This document shows, in pieces, positions 1-10,755 of a stretch of DNA of 48,021 bases. Origin of the DNA: Discostella pseudostelligera (taxonomy: Eukaryota; Bacillariophyta; Thalassiosirophyceae; Thalassiosirales; Thalassiosiraceae); contig JALLBK010000001.1 in NCBI GenBank assembly GCA_036940085.1, positions 1 through 48,021 on the forward strand. The letters are read 5' to 3'. Position numbers and translations under genes: made by a program. The notes below the pieces were generated by a model. The model had not been told where the DNA came from, did no database searches, and saw only the letters and a program-made list of their open reading frames with translations. Each line of letters begins with the position of its first letter. The stretch's first letter is position 1.

Positions 1-481
1 GCATTACAATCATATCGAAATATTTTTTTTTTGGTGAGGACCACAGAATTTCTTTCCCCAGTGGTGATGACATATGAATGTTATTTCCTAGTTAGTATTG
101 CCAACTTACCTCCCCGCCAAAATCCAAGTCGAAGAAAGGCCGCTGCAACCACGAGCTATTGTACTACTACTCCTATCTACTGCCGCTGCCGCCGCCGGCA
201 ACAACAGCAGGACTACACATGAATTCAATTCAATTCATTTGATACTCCTTAACCTTGATATTATTTGATCCATAGGCGTATCACACACACCCCAACGCCC
301 AGCCCGTGCGCCATCTGTGCTGATCAAATTTATTATTGCATCGCGCCCTATCTCTCCACCCCGTGCCGTATTTCACCAGGCCTATCAAACCCGTCGCTCG
401 TCGCCGTCGCCGGCCCGTCCATTACGACAGCATTAATACGGAATTTTGCTTCCCTGTCTCTTTGAAACACATAAATCCATA
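1..481. other. Upstream region of the UBC6-type E2 gene, no gene seen
   Basis: No supported gene lies here. The short open frames have no recognisable family features and start with TTG or within low-complexity sequence. A CCCGCCAAAA element at 113-122 (reverse complement TTTTGGCGGG) resembles an E2F/DP site and recurs elsewhere in the window. A run of T lies at 22-32. The 5' UTR and promoter of the E2 gene at 482 should be in this stretch. Confidence 0.6.
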
Positions 482-1192
482 ATGTCGTTCGTGGCATCCC
501 CCCTCGCCACCAAACGTCTCCAACGCGAGCTCAAAGCCCTACACAAAAACCCACTCTCCAATCCCAAAATCATCGCCACGCCTCACGAATCCAACATTTT
601 AGAATGGCACTACGTCCTCGAGGGTCCCACCAACGATCCAAAGTCACCCTACTCCAATGGAATCTATCACGGCAAATTAATCTTCCCCAAGGAATACCCC
701 TACAAACCACCCGGTGTGATCATGTGCACACCCAATGGACGGTTCAAACCCAATCGACGATTGTGTCTTAGCATGTCGGACTTTCATCCAGAGTCATGGA
801 ATCCCATGTGGAGTATTTCGACTATATTGATGGGATTGTATTCGTTTATGCTCGATAATAAACCTACTACGGGGAGTATTGAGACTACCGATGCGGCCAA
901 ACGAAAGTATGCTATGGAAAGTTTGGAATATAATGTCAAGAATGAAAAGATATTTTGTACATTGTTTCCGGAATATGTAGAGTTGTGGAATCAAAGGGAG
1001 GAAGAACGGAAGGCCAAATTAGCGTTGGTTGGTGGAAGTGCATCGGCAACTGGCAGTGGCGAGGAAACGACCGATATTGTGCCAACGAATACTGCCGCAG
1101 GTGTGATGATGATTAATCATGTGCTTGCGTTCGGTGCGGGTTTTGTGGCAGTTCTCTCAATATTCTTTGCCATTCTTCGATTTACTTATTAG
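482..1192 (+). CDS. UBE2J2: UBC6/UBE2J2-type ER membrane ubiquitin-conjugating enzyme E2
   Basis: Single-exon gene of 236 aa. The UBC fold spans roughly residues 8-160. The family signature TPNGRF is followed by the catalytic Cys at about residue 95 (context RRLCLSMSDFHPESWNP), which closely matches UBE2J2/Ubc6. A hydrophobic segment at about 208-234 ends three residues before the C terminus, so this is a tail-anchored protein with its catalytic domain in the cytosol. The family charges ubiquitin for ER-associated degradation with membrane RING E3 ligases. The ATG at 482 is chosen because the frame upstream of it starts only at a TTG and the UBC domain begins a few residues after this Met. 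Length and domain order are normal. A RING-H2 membrane protein lies at the far end of the window, but nothing here shows that they are partners. Confidence 0.93.
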   Translation: MSFVASPLATKRLQRELKALHKNPLSNPKIIATPHESNILEWHYVLEGPTNDPKSPYSNGIYHGKLIFPKEYPYKPPGVIMCTPNGRFKPNRRLCLSMSDFHPESWNPMWSISTILMGLYSFMLDNKPTTGSIETTDAAKRKYAMESLEYNVKNEKIFCTLFPEYVELWNQREEERKAKLALVGGSASATGSGEETTDIVPTNTAAGVMMINHVLAFGAGFVAVLSIFFAILRFTY

Positions 1193-1946
1193 CGGAATAG
1201 GGCATCGGCGAGAGTTGAAAAATGAAGTTTGCCCCGAAGAAAACTGTGCTACGATGGGGAAACACAAGCAAACCCCCCTTCGATGTGATTGATCGCCAAC
1301 AGAACAATTTCGAGGAAAAAGGGGGGGAGGAATGAATCGGGATGTCACTTGCTCATGCCCCCTGCATCTCTAGCCCTGTCCACTAAGATTGGTGTGTATG
1401 CTTGGGTTGGAGGGTCGGACGCCTTCCTGACAGCATGAGTTCAGTATATTTCGTAATTTGTAAATCAAATTGTTCCTTTAACAAAATGCGTGCATTCATG
1501 TAACTGCGTTGCAAGTTGCTCCTATTAAATATACTTATGAGGGGCCCCACCATCATAAACTATTCTAGACTATCTATTCACGCGATTGTCAATGCTTGCC
1601 TTGCATCCGGATCTACTCTTCCACGTGGAAAGAGGCAATACGGAGGTATCCACGTGGCAGTTATTTGGCGGGAGACTGTTTGTTACTGAAGAACATCATT
1701 CACTCTTGGACTTGGACGTCATGCTCCCTTCCACGCGGAGATCCAAAGAGGCCTCCACTTGGAGTCTCGACGCCAAAACAGCCCGCTGCATGCCGCCGCT
1801 AGCCCACATCATCACATCGAACATCAACCATGGGGCATGACCATAGGCGTCCACTTCCGCCCGCTCTACGTGGATGACTGCGATTATCCTTCACCACTAG
1901 AAAGATCGCAAGCTTAGGAACTACAGTTTATCATGATCACATAGTT
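1193..1946. promoter_or_regulatory. 754-bp intergenic region with a CCACGTGG (G-box) cluster
   Basis: No supported gene. CCACGTGG occurs at 1621-1628 and 1650-1657, with one-mismatch relatives at 1731-1738 (CCACGCGG) and 1755-1762 (CCACTTGG) and a TACGTGGA at 1867. This palindrome is the core bound by bHLH or bZIP factors. An ATGACCAT element at 1837-1844 lies about 100 bp before the mTERF-like start, in sense orientation; it belongs to the recurrent motif described in the findings. An open frame at 1586-1840 covers the cluster but has no family features and is judged to be chance. Confidence 0.5.
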
Positions 1947-3262
1947 ATGGGGAGGAAGACTCGCCTCTCTTGTTCATGCGGTATCGTTTTCACAATTGCA
2001 ACATCACTGCACCGGAGTGCTACGGTAAGAGCGTTCACTTCGCGAACTGTTCGCGGCACACATCGTCGAAGTCATCGATATGGAGAGAGGTTTGAGTTCG
2101 TTCCACAGGCCACATCTACCGACCTCATCGACGTTGTGAGTTCTCTCTCAGACGAACTTTATTCTGAAGTCAGATTGAGGCATCCTTGCATCGCCGACCA
2201 AATTACATTCGTCAGACTGACAGAAGAATGGTTTCACCGGTATCTTTCATTAACGCAATCACAACAGCAGAAAATATATGCACGTTGGCCAAATGGACTT
2301 GATTGCATTCGGCGTCTTGGTAGACGTCGACTGCGCATGTGGCTGAACTTCTTTCTATCGGAAATGATTGGGATGAACAATGATCAACTTCGTTCAATGA
2401 TAGTGATGCGGCCTCAACTTTTATCCTACACGCTTTCCAATGTACAAGCTACTACATCGTTCTTTCGAGGAGAATTAGGACTATCATCAAACGAATATGC
2501 ATCGTTGCTACAATCATATCCGTCAGTACTGATGTACAGTATCGATAACCGGTTACGACCTACGGTTGATTTCTTGCAGAATGATTGTGGTGGTGGGAAA
2601 GACAACTGGTCCTCATGGAAGCGTGTCATATACTCCTACCCAAATGTATTCTCGCACTCGTTGGAGAAGACGCTTTTGCCAAAAATACAGTTTTTATGCA
2701 ATCGAGGTGATGAACAGGCATTGGGCTTGAAACGATCTGAGCTATCACAGCTCGTTGCAAAATTTCCGCCAATACTCTGGCTAAGTAAAGACAATTTGCA
2801 GTCCAAACTCAATTTCCTGAGAGAATCATTAGGCTTGGAGGGATCGGAGCTTAAAGCAATAGTTGTTGCGTATCCACAGATATTGGGGTTGAGTGTACAC
2901 AACAACTTACAGCCCAAGGTGGATTTCTTTCTCGATGGTGCTGGCGAATCCTCTGATGACTATCACGCCATCCACTGCGGTTTGACGAAGAGCCAACTGA
3001 AAGAGTTTGTCCTTTATCAACCAGCATTGCTTGCATATAGCTTAGAGAATCGCTTGAGACCGCGCATATGTCGTATGCAAGGGAAGAACATATTTTTGTG
3101 AGTTAAATGTCGGAGTCGGATGAATTTATGCATAAGCAGCATGCAGTTATTGTACGCGATGTCTCACAAATCGTTTCTCTCATGCATTATTTCTGCATCT
3201 CAAGCTACTATTGCCCAAAGAATATCATGAGTTACACTGACAAAAAGTTTGATAGCTGGTGA
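1947..3262 (+). CDS. mTERF-family organellar nucleic-acid-binding protein
   Basis: Proposed exons are 1947..3097 and 3205..3262, giving 402 aa. The body consists of repeated ~30-35-residue mTERF modules, each with a leucine/proline pattern such as YPQILGLSVHNNLQPKVDFF or LLSYTLSNVQATTSFFR. mTERF proteins act in organellar transcription, RNA processing or ribosome assembly. The N terminus has a hydrophobic stretch (about residues 8-20) and then Arg/Ser-rich sequence with VRA|F at residues 27-30, which fits diatom bipartite plastid targeting. A plain reading ends at 3101 with a tail ending KNIFL, but a GTGAGT donor starts at 3098. Joining to the AG at 3203-3204 gives an ending with MSYTDKKFDSW, which resembles the family's usual C terminus. 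The second exon is an inference; the family call is firm. Confidence 0.8.
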
Positions 3263-3806
3263 GTGTTTCCGTTTCACTACCAGCATCCATGCTTGATTCT
3301 TGTTCCACAAGTAATTTGCGATGCTTGTTTCTATCAAATCAGGATGTTAGCTCAAGTGGCAAGTTGGTCGATTCTGCAATGAAATCGATGAAGTACAGAT
3401 TTTGATGGAATGGTAAGACCATGCAAATTGTAGAACTCATCGCACCGTCGCACCATAGTATCCTCCATCTGCCGATGCAGGGGTCGTGTGGATGAATCCA
3501 GATGGATCCGTATGTGAGATCCGTAGTTACTAGATAGAATAGATACATTCAATCTTAACTTTAGCGATAGATTGAACAGTGACTCCGTAGCATACATCGC
3601 CTAATACATACCTTCAATACCCGTTCAGCGGTGTGGGAGTGGAGGCGGGCTTTTCCAATCCAAATCTCCAATCTTTTGCTTCTGGCAAGCTCTTCCATTT
3701 TCAGCAATGAATCGATGATCGATGGATGGTCGATACCTCTCGCCACATTCAATAAAATAGGGTACATCCACAATACTACGTTTCCTCTCGAACAACAACC
3801 AGAAGC
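3263..3806. other. Intergenic region, nothing recognised
   Basis: 544 bp between the mTERF-like gene and the surface-protein gene. The short open frames in it show no family features. An ATGGTCG at 3725-3731 lies about 80 bp upstream of the next start but in the opposite orientation to the recurrent TGACCAT element. Otherwise nothing is seen. Confidence 0.5.
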
Positions 3807-5327
3807 ATGCGTATCATCTTTCCATCTGCGTCTATCGCTGCCTTCACCGGCTCATACCTCGTTTCTGCGGAAGTAGTCAAAGTCCATGATTTGGCAGGTG
3901 AGCAGCGGATCGTGAAATTAGCAAGAGACGTCGACGAATCCTTTCAATCATCGAATACTCGCAAACGGTCGTTGGATGAGGAATGCAACACCTTCAACTC
4001 CGACGGTGATAGCGCTGAAGAGAACGCAGAAAGTGGACCAACTGACGTGGGCATCCTGGGATGTGGTCCCAACCAAAAATGTGAACCGGACCAATCCTCC
4101 CTTCTCGGCGGTCGGTGCACCATGTCCACCGTTTCAGCTCAATTGAAGCTACCTGGCAAACCCGTTTCAATGGCCGCATTCCCGAAACGCCGCGGCCGTC
4201 GTACCAATAAGATACAACGAGCGCTTCGTTTCCTACAAGAAACTGACGCAACAACAGATGATGTTGAAGAAGAACAAGTATGTCCTCCGAACTGTCCTCA
4301 ACAATTCTGCGACTGTGCTTTTAACGATGGTGATGCCAACAAATGCGCATACGAACTGCATTCGGTATGCATTAATGATCTATTGGACAACTGTGTTCCT
4401 GACAGTGCCATGTCGTTTTACACTGACACATACTGCCCCTTCGCGGAATGCGTTGCCTTCGAGGGGAAGAGCTACGAGGAATGTACCTGCGATTATTATG
4501 CGAATTACTGCAATGTGTATTACGCCTATCTTGAGAGTATTGAAAAATGTGCCGTTTCGAACTGCTGTGATGGACAACCGGATGGCATGAAGTATACATG
4601 CATTCCTGAGTTACAGCCGACGGGCAATCCTACCATGGCACCGATCTTCAGCCCCCACCCCAGCAGTTCGCCCACGGTAAGTTATAGTGTGCTTTTTTCA
4701 TCTTTCATTTATCCCATTCCATGATTTCTCTTGTGTGCATATTGATATCTTATTTTCACACCGCCTCGTTTGTAATCTGATTCAGATCTCGAGCATGCCA
4801 ACTATTTCAAGTGCCCCAACTGTGTCGCCAGTCCCTACAGTGACTCCGACCATTACACCAAAACCAACTGTCTCCATGGCGCCCATCACCCTTAGTCCAA
4901 CAGAACCACCAACAACCTCCACAGCGGTGAGACTCATTCATGTTGTAAATGAATCGATGTCTGTTATGACATGTTGTGTTGACAATCGATTTGACGCTGA
5001 TTATTTTTTTGTTGCATTTTTCAGCCATCCTCTGCCTCACCCACGGCCTCAAGCGCACCAACCGTATCGCATGCACCCACCGATTTCCCCACGGTCACTG
5101 CAGCACCCACCATTTCGTCTATGCCCAGTACGCTACCACCCGCAGACACTGAGGCGACATTATCGTATGTACCAACCGAAGGAGGAATGGAAGGTGTACC
5201 ATTAACTGCTGCTCCAGTCGATGCGACGGCATCGGAGCGGTCTAGCAGCAGGGTTGTTCAATCAACCAATTTCATCTTGGCATCGTTGGTGGTTAGTTTC
5301 GGTGGAATGATGTGGCTTTTTGTCTAG
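3807..5327 (+). CDS. Secreted or surface-anchored Cys-rich protein with Ser/Pro/Thr-rich stalk
   Basis: Three exons, 3807..4676, 4786..4926 and 5025..5327, give 437 aa. All intron phases are 0, with GTAAGT and GTGAGA donors. Residues 1-20 look like a signal peptide (hydrophobic, ending SYLVSAEVV). Residues about 90-270 are rich in Cys, including a block with CPPNCPQQFCDCAF and CDYYANYCNVYY. Residues about 270-370 are a tandem array of S-x-PT/APT units such as SSAPTVSPVPTVTPT, carried partly by exon 2, which is almost entirely such repeats. A C-terminal hydrophobic segment (about 415-437) ends at the stop, suggesting a GPI anchor or membrane anchor. This layout is typical of diatom cell-wall or surface proteins. 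No catalytic domain is recognised. Cell-wall or adhesion function is inferred only from composition. Confidence 0.7.
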
Positions 5328-5670
5328 AGATCCTATCATGTTTGCATTTTCGTTTTTGTGGATAAATTGACGGTCGTGAAGTTGCTGCATATTGTAGAGT
5401 GAAATCAAGCTGTTTATGTTTAGGTATGAGATAACCTGTACAAATCACTGTCGGAACAAGTGGAGACGGTGCAGCATCGAGACGGCCAATAATACAGTAA
5501 TCTTCAGAATTTCTCTCCAGTGCGCTTGTGTCTGATGTGTGATTCTATAACAGTCAAGTTCTCTACTGTGGTCATCGATTCATTAAATTTTTATGTTCGA
5601 AAAGCGGGCAGGAGTGCTTATTTAAGTACACCATACTTCACTCGATCATACTCAATCCATGGATTCTTTA
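5328..5670. other. Convergent 3' intergenic region
   Basis: 343 bp between the 3' ends of the surface-protein gene and LSM1. It must hold both 3' UTRs. No gene, repeat or structured RNA is recognised. Confidence 0.5.
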
Positions 5671-6447
5671 CTATGCGACCAAATCGGTATCGAAATCCCA
5701 ATTAATTGGTTCGGAGCCTCCTTCACCCCCACTCTCCTTCCTTTGTTCCTCCTCTTCCTCGAGTTGTTGGAATTCATCCAACGATACAAATCTCACTAAT
5801 CCATCAATGTTTTCCTCCTCATTATCAACCTCTCCAAATAGGACAACATTATCTCCCCGTACAATGAACAGTCCCAACTCGATGTCCGTCTGATAACAGA
5901 TTGTGTTCGATGACGGTGGTGCATCATCGGCCCCATCTTCTTTCTTCGTAACAACTAAAATCCTCCTTTCCGAAGTGTCCTGAAGCACCATATTCGAGTA
6001 CTGATCAAATGTACGTAAAATACCCACCAAATGCCGTCCGTCACGTAATATCACTAATAGCTTCCGATCTAGCTGCTCGACCATGGAGGATGCACCGGGT
6101 AGGAAGGCTGGGAGATAACCGTATGGAACCTCGTTGACAGGGCGGATTGCTGGTTGACCTGGTTGATGATTGCCATTATTTTGTGAATTATTGTGAGGAT
6201 AATTCCTACCTCCTCGACCCCCTGGTCCTTGGCTTCCTCCTCTGCCACCTCCGGTAGTGGTAGTGTACCTCCCGCCCCCACCACCGCCATCGCGACCAGA
6301 ACTAGCGATACCTCGGCCAACGCCCCGAACGCTGCTCCTACTACTTGCGTTTATTGGCTGGCTACTGGAACTGGATTTGTTATCAGGTAGAGACTTTGAC
6401 GCCGCCTCATTTGGCGGAAGTGGGGGAGGAGGTGGTGCGGACGCCAT
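5671..6447 (-). CDS. LSM1: LSm1, Sm-like subunit of the cytoplasmic mRNA-decay ring
   Basis: Single exon, 258 aa. The Sm domain is at about residues 120-215: Sm1 (LVILRDGRHLVGILRTFDQ, then SNMVLQD) and Sm2 (GLFIVRGDNVVLFGEVD, with the RNA-binding RG). The sequence after the Sm fold (VSLDEFQQLEEEEEQRKE) matches the LSm1 helix VS.EE...EQR, separating it from other LSm proteins. LSm1 joins LSm2-7 in the ring that binds deadenylated mRNA 3' ends and promotes decapping in P-bodies. Two features differ from the usual ~130-aa protein. One is an N-terminal extension of ~115 residues rich in Pro, Gly and Arg with RGG-like repeats, which might drive condensation or RNA binding. The other is a longer loop between Sm1 and Sm2 containing KKEDGADDAPPSS. 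The ATG at 6447 is the first Met and gives MASAPPPPP. Confidence 0.9.
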   Translation of the reverse strand: MASAPPPPPLPPNEAASKSLPDNKSSSSSQPINASSRSSVRGVGRGIASSGRDGGGGGGRYTTTTGGGRGGSQGPGGRGGRNYPHNNSQNNGNHQPGQPAIRPVNEVPYGYLPAFLPGASSMVEQLDRKLLVILRDGRHLVGILRTFDQYSNMVLQDTSERRILVVTKKEDGADDAPPSSNTICYQTDIELGLFIVRGDNVVLFGEVDNEEENIDGLVRFVSLDEFQQLEEEEEQRKESGGEGGSEPINWDFDTDLVA

Positions 6448-6874
6448 GGTCGTCGTCGTCTTGTTTTTGTGTTAATGCACTGTTGCTCGTGCACTGTCTG
6501 TCCGTCGCCGACGCTACTGTAGCTGACCACCTCAAAGTACAAAGTGTCTATCTAATATCTACCCACTGACCAACCATGAAGCTCGCCCCTCTCTCGAGCA
6601 CGGAGCAGCAAGCGGTACTATTTATTGCTTAAGGTTGGACGGGGAAGAAAGGGAGGGAGGAGGGCAATCCACCATGACTTTCAATTATTGGGGAGAACGG
6701 AGGGTAAGTACAATAACACACCATCGCCATACGATAGTGCATCCTTTGACCTCGGGACAAGAGAGTTTCAATACGAGGATGAAATCGATAAAATAGCATT
6801 TTGATTACGTTTCATAAAATTCGATCACCCCCCTCCTCACCGTGCACGCTGCCCAATCCATGAATGTACCACAT
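6448..6874. other. Intergenic region between eIF1A 3' end and LSM1 start
   Basis: 427 bp holding the LSM1 promoter/5' UTR and the eIF1A 3' UTR. TGACCA occurs at 6568-6573 in antisense orientation to LSM1. No gene is recognised. Confidence 0.45.
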
Positions 6875-7511
6875 CTAAATATCATCAAAATCAATACCAA
6901 TATCATCATCATCTCCATCACCCGCCATAGCCTGATCGACAGCAGTCTCATTAATACGCGCCGTCTCTGGCAACTCCCCATACTGTTTCAAGTTCCTTGC
7001 CTCATCGGCCGAATATTTGTGCAATATATCCACCTTCTCATCCTGAAAGTCACGTTTGCCCACCAAAACAATATCTCCGGCGGTCACCCAAACCTTCTTT
7101 CGCATCTTTCCACGAATATGACCAAGACGGGTAACACCGTCGTAACAGAAGCATTCACAGCGGCCATTTCCGAGCATACGTACGACTTGGGCATATTCCT
7201 GTCCTTCTTCTTTGAATTCGAGTTCGCGCTTCGACTCTTCGCCGTCGCCCTTCCCTCTCCTGCGGTTTTTACCACCCTTTCCTGTGAGAAAATGCATTTG
7301 TGTTATTTGTTGAAGCCGCAACACCGACCCCATAAAACGACAATTGATCAAAAATCGTATTTATATTGCAGTGCGATATTTTAGGAGGGACGATAGAGAA
7401 GAAGGGCAATGCGAGGGTGAGCGGTCGGATGACGAGAGCGCTTCAACTGCAATTATTTTTCCACCTGCAAATTGCGCCGACAACCGACGACGCACCTTTA
7501 GGTTTCGGCAT
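6875..7511 (-). CDS. EIF1A: Translation initiation factor eIF1A
   Basis: Two exons on the minus strand, 7496..7511 and 6875..7281, give 140 aa, the normal eIF1A length. The large exon begins in the middle of the universally conserved basic N-terminal tail ([11 protein letters not shown]), which is followed by the OB fold ([21 protein letters not shown], then CECFCYDG and [11 protein letters not shown]) and the acidic tail ([15 protein letters not shown]). The missing start is supplied by a 16-nt coding exon, ATG CCG AAA CCT AAA G, spliced at GTGCGT to an AG at 7283-7282; together they encode [15 protein letters not shown], matching the family's MPKNKGKGGKN. The intron is 214 nt. eIF1A binds the 40S A site and controls scanning and start-codon choice. 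The alternative of starting inside the intron at 7351 gives a non-family N terminus and is rejected. Confidence 0.93.
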
Positions 7512-8735
<1,224 letters not shown>

Positions 8736-8897
8736 CAGGAGTGAGAACAAACGAAAAGGAAACTATCATCGATCTAATAAATTACAATCTACTCTTTTGC
8801 CATCAAACGTCATCTTGCTTTCGTACCAAAAATACTAATGTTTGGTGTTGCGAGTTGCATGCCAAGTGGTACATACTGCTCGTCTCGCGTTCACCGC

Positions 8898-10460
8898 TCA
8901 AAGTTCACTCCGATCATCATCATCAAACGATGGTCCTACACTCAACCACCATTCATACAAATCTTCACCACTCTTGGCAGTGAACATTCTTGGTGAGAGA
9001 TGTGGGCCAATCGCTGGATTTTCACACTGTACTGCACCCGATGAATACTCATCTGGCTTTCCTACAAGTTCACATTTACCAACATCCAACAATGGTTCTG
9101 GCGTTCCTTCGGGATTCTCTTTTTCATACCACTCTGGATCCCCAATCGGACGGTAGTGAGTGAATAGATTCGCATAAAACCCACCGACTAATGGTGAGTT
9201 GCGTCCATGCAAAGCTTTTGCACTTTCATAGTACACGATATCGCCTGGATGCATAACCACTTCATGGAGTCTATCGGCATGATCGTACACTTCCACAGTC
9301 CAGGGTTTGGTAAGATTGCCCTGCGCAATGTTCACAATGAGACTAACGGCATGTGTCTTAATCCGATCGACGTGAGTTAACAATCGTGCTCCAGCCTCAT
9401 ACTGTCGTATGCCATACAAATCCGTTTGCTCGATTTCCACCCCTGCCCATTGCTGAACCACATCCTTCAACCTCATTTGCCAAATCCTCTTTAATGACCA
9501 TGGGATCATAATAAAGTTGCAATCCGTTTCCCAGTGGTTGACGAATATTCCTTTGCTGTCCCACTCTTCCATCAGACGATGGGGTGGATTACGATTGTTG
9601 TAATAGAATGCTCTCATACTAGCAAAGACATCCTCGGGTAGTCGTCCTTTGGCAAACCCAAGTGAACTAAATGTCCGCTTGACACGCAAATGATCGTTCC
9701 ATTGATAATTCATCGCATCCCGTACCTCCTGTCGAATATCCATCACTTCATGCACATTGACATGATTTGATACACCAAAATTGCCATTGAATTCCACTGT
9801 GTAATCCATATGTACTTCGTTGGTTTCGGGATCCTCGGCAATAAATCGATGTCCAATAAAGGTTGTAACAAATTGTGTATTCGTTTCCGTTCTCTCGAAC
9901 TTGGCGTTAAAGTGCTTTGTGCCATCGGGATGAACCCAATATAAATCCAAGTCCTTGGGAGAATAGTTGATGAAGCTCATTTCGACTTTACCACAGGAAG
10001 GTGATCCAATGAAATTTTGGAAGGAATTGTGATCTACATTATTGGTAGGATTGTAATATTTCTCTGGTAGGGGATAGCCCACGAGATAGGAATCTACACC
10101 CCGTTCGAGGCAGACGGCGGGACATTGTTCCACGTTCGTGATTTCATTGTTGGTAGGTGATGGGAGTTTTCCCCCAAAGAGTATCTTGGCAGCCTCGCCA
10201 TCGACAGCAACAGGCACGTGTTGATACATTTCCCGTACTTCGGTGATGGCAGCCTCGACGAGTGCATTGCACGGACCGGAGGCAGGGTAGGCAAGGATAT
10301 GGGTTGCAAGATGACCATTCTCATCGTAGGGTAGATTGGAGAGAGAAGAAATTGTCATAGTGTTAAGCTCAGCGACCACTACTTGGACATTATTGGGTTG
10401 GAGGAGGGCTGCGGAGAACAGCACAGCGGCGGCGCTGAGGTTGGAGTACCGCATTTTCAT
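8898..10460 (-). CDS. Secretory-pathway prolyl-4-hydroxylase-like 2OG-Fe(II) oxygenase with VHL-like domain
   Basis: Single exon, 520 aa. Residues 1-30 form a signal peptide (SAAAVLFSAALL, cut near VVVAE). A segment near residues 155-215 (VEMSFINYS, then LDLYWVHPDGTKHF and FIGHRF) resembles the VHL beta domain that is often joined to such enzymes. The C-terminal oxygenase domain has the iron facial triad HVD at about 363-365 and a distal His at about 418 (ALHGRNSPLVGGFYAN). In classical prolyl 4-hydroxylases the 2-oxoglutarate-binding Lys lies 10 residues after that His; here the position is Phe, so co-substrate binding must differ or activity is altered. Likely substrates are secreted Pro-rich or other extracellular proteins, but this is inferred. 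ATG 10460 precedes the signal peptide directly. Confidence 0.78.
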   Translation of the reverse strand: MKMRYSNLSAAAVLFSAALLQPNNVQVVVAELNTMTISSLSNLPYDENGHLATHILAYPASGPCNALVEAAITEVREMYQHVPVAVDGEAAKILFGGKLPSPTNNEITNVEQCPAVCLERGVDSYLVGYPLPEKYYNPTNNVDHNSFQNFIGSPSCGKVEMSFINYSPKDLDLYWVHPDGTKHFNAKFERTETNTQFVTTFIGHRFIAEDPETNEVHMDYTVEFNGNFGVSNHVNVHEVMDIRQEVRDAMNYQWNDHLRVKRTFSSLGFAKGRLPEDVFASMRAFYYNNRNPPHRLMEEWDSKGIFVNHWETDCNFIMIPWSLKRIWQMRLKDVVQQWAGVEIEQTDLYGIRQYEAGARLLTHVDRIKTHAVSLIVNIAQGNLTKPWTVEVYDHADRLHEVVMHPGDIVYYESAKALHGRNSPLVGGFYANLFTHYRPIGDPEWYEKENPEGTPEPLLDVGKCELVGKPDEYSSGAVQCENPAIGPHLSPRMFTAKSGEDLYEWWLSVGPSFDDDDRSEL

Positions 10461-10755
10461 TGTCGTCGATGTTGAGAGAGGTACAGAACTATTACTTGTA
10501 GGTCCATGCCATGGTCAAATTATGGTCAATACAGGTCAATACCACTGCCACTGCGGTTCGGATGCGGAAGGTGCACCATGGTTCGGGTTTTGTTGGATTT
10601 GCGGGCTTGTCAACATGCGAACCTTTTGTAATAGTTCCCATGTAGGAGATCCACTCCGTCTGTCAGTCGACAAGAGATCTTTGCTGACACTCTTCCCGCA
10701 GCCACACAGCTGCTGCTGTCTGTGGTATCAAATCCAAAGGCCGAAGGTCACGACA
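10461..10755. promoter_or_regulatory. Divergent promoter with three phased GGTCA elements
   Basis: 295 bp between the oxygenase (-) and aminotransferase (+) starts. ATGGTCA at 10511-10517, ATGGTCA at 10522-10528 and CAGGTCA at 10532-10538 are spaced 11 and 10 bp, one helical turn each. In the minus-gene sense they read TGACCAT, TGACCAT, TGACCTG and lie 51-78 bp upstream of its ATG, the position where the same element occurs before other genes in this window. Confidence 0.45.

Noticed and set aside
1586..1840. 84-codon open frame
   Set aside because: It covers the repeated CCACGTGG motifs, shows no family features and has a second overlapping frame of similar length.
3341..3420. tRNA-like start (GTTAGCTCAAGTGGCAAG)
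   Set aside because: Only the D-arm-like portion is present. No T-loop (TTCRA) or acceptor pairing follows at the right distance.
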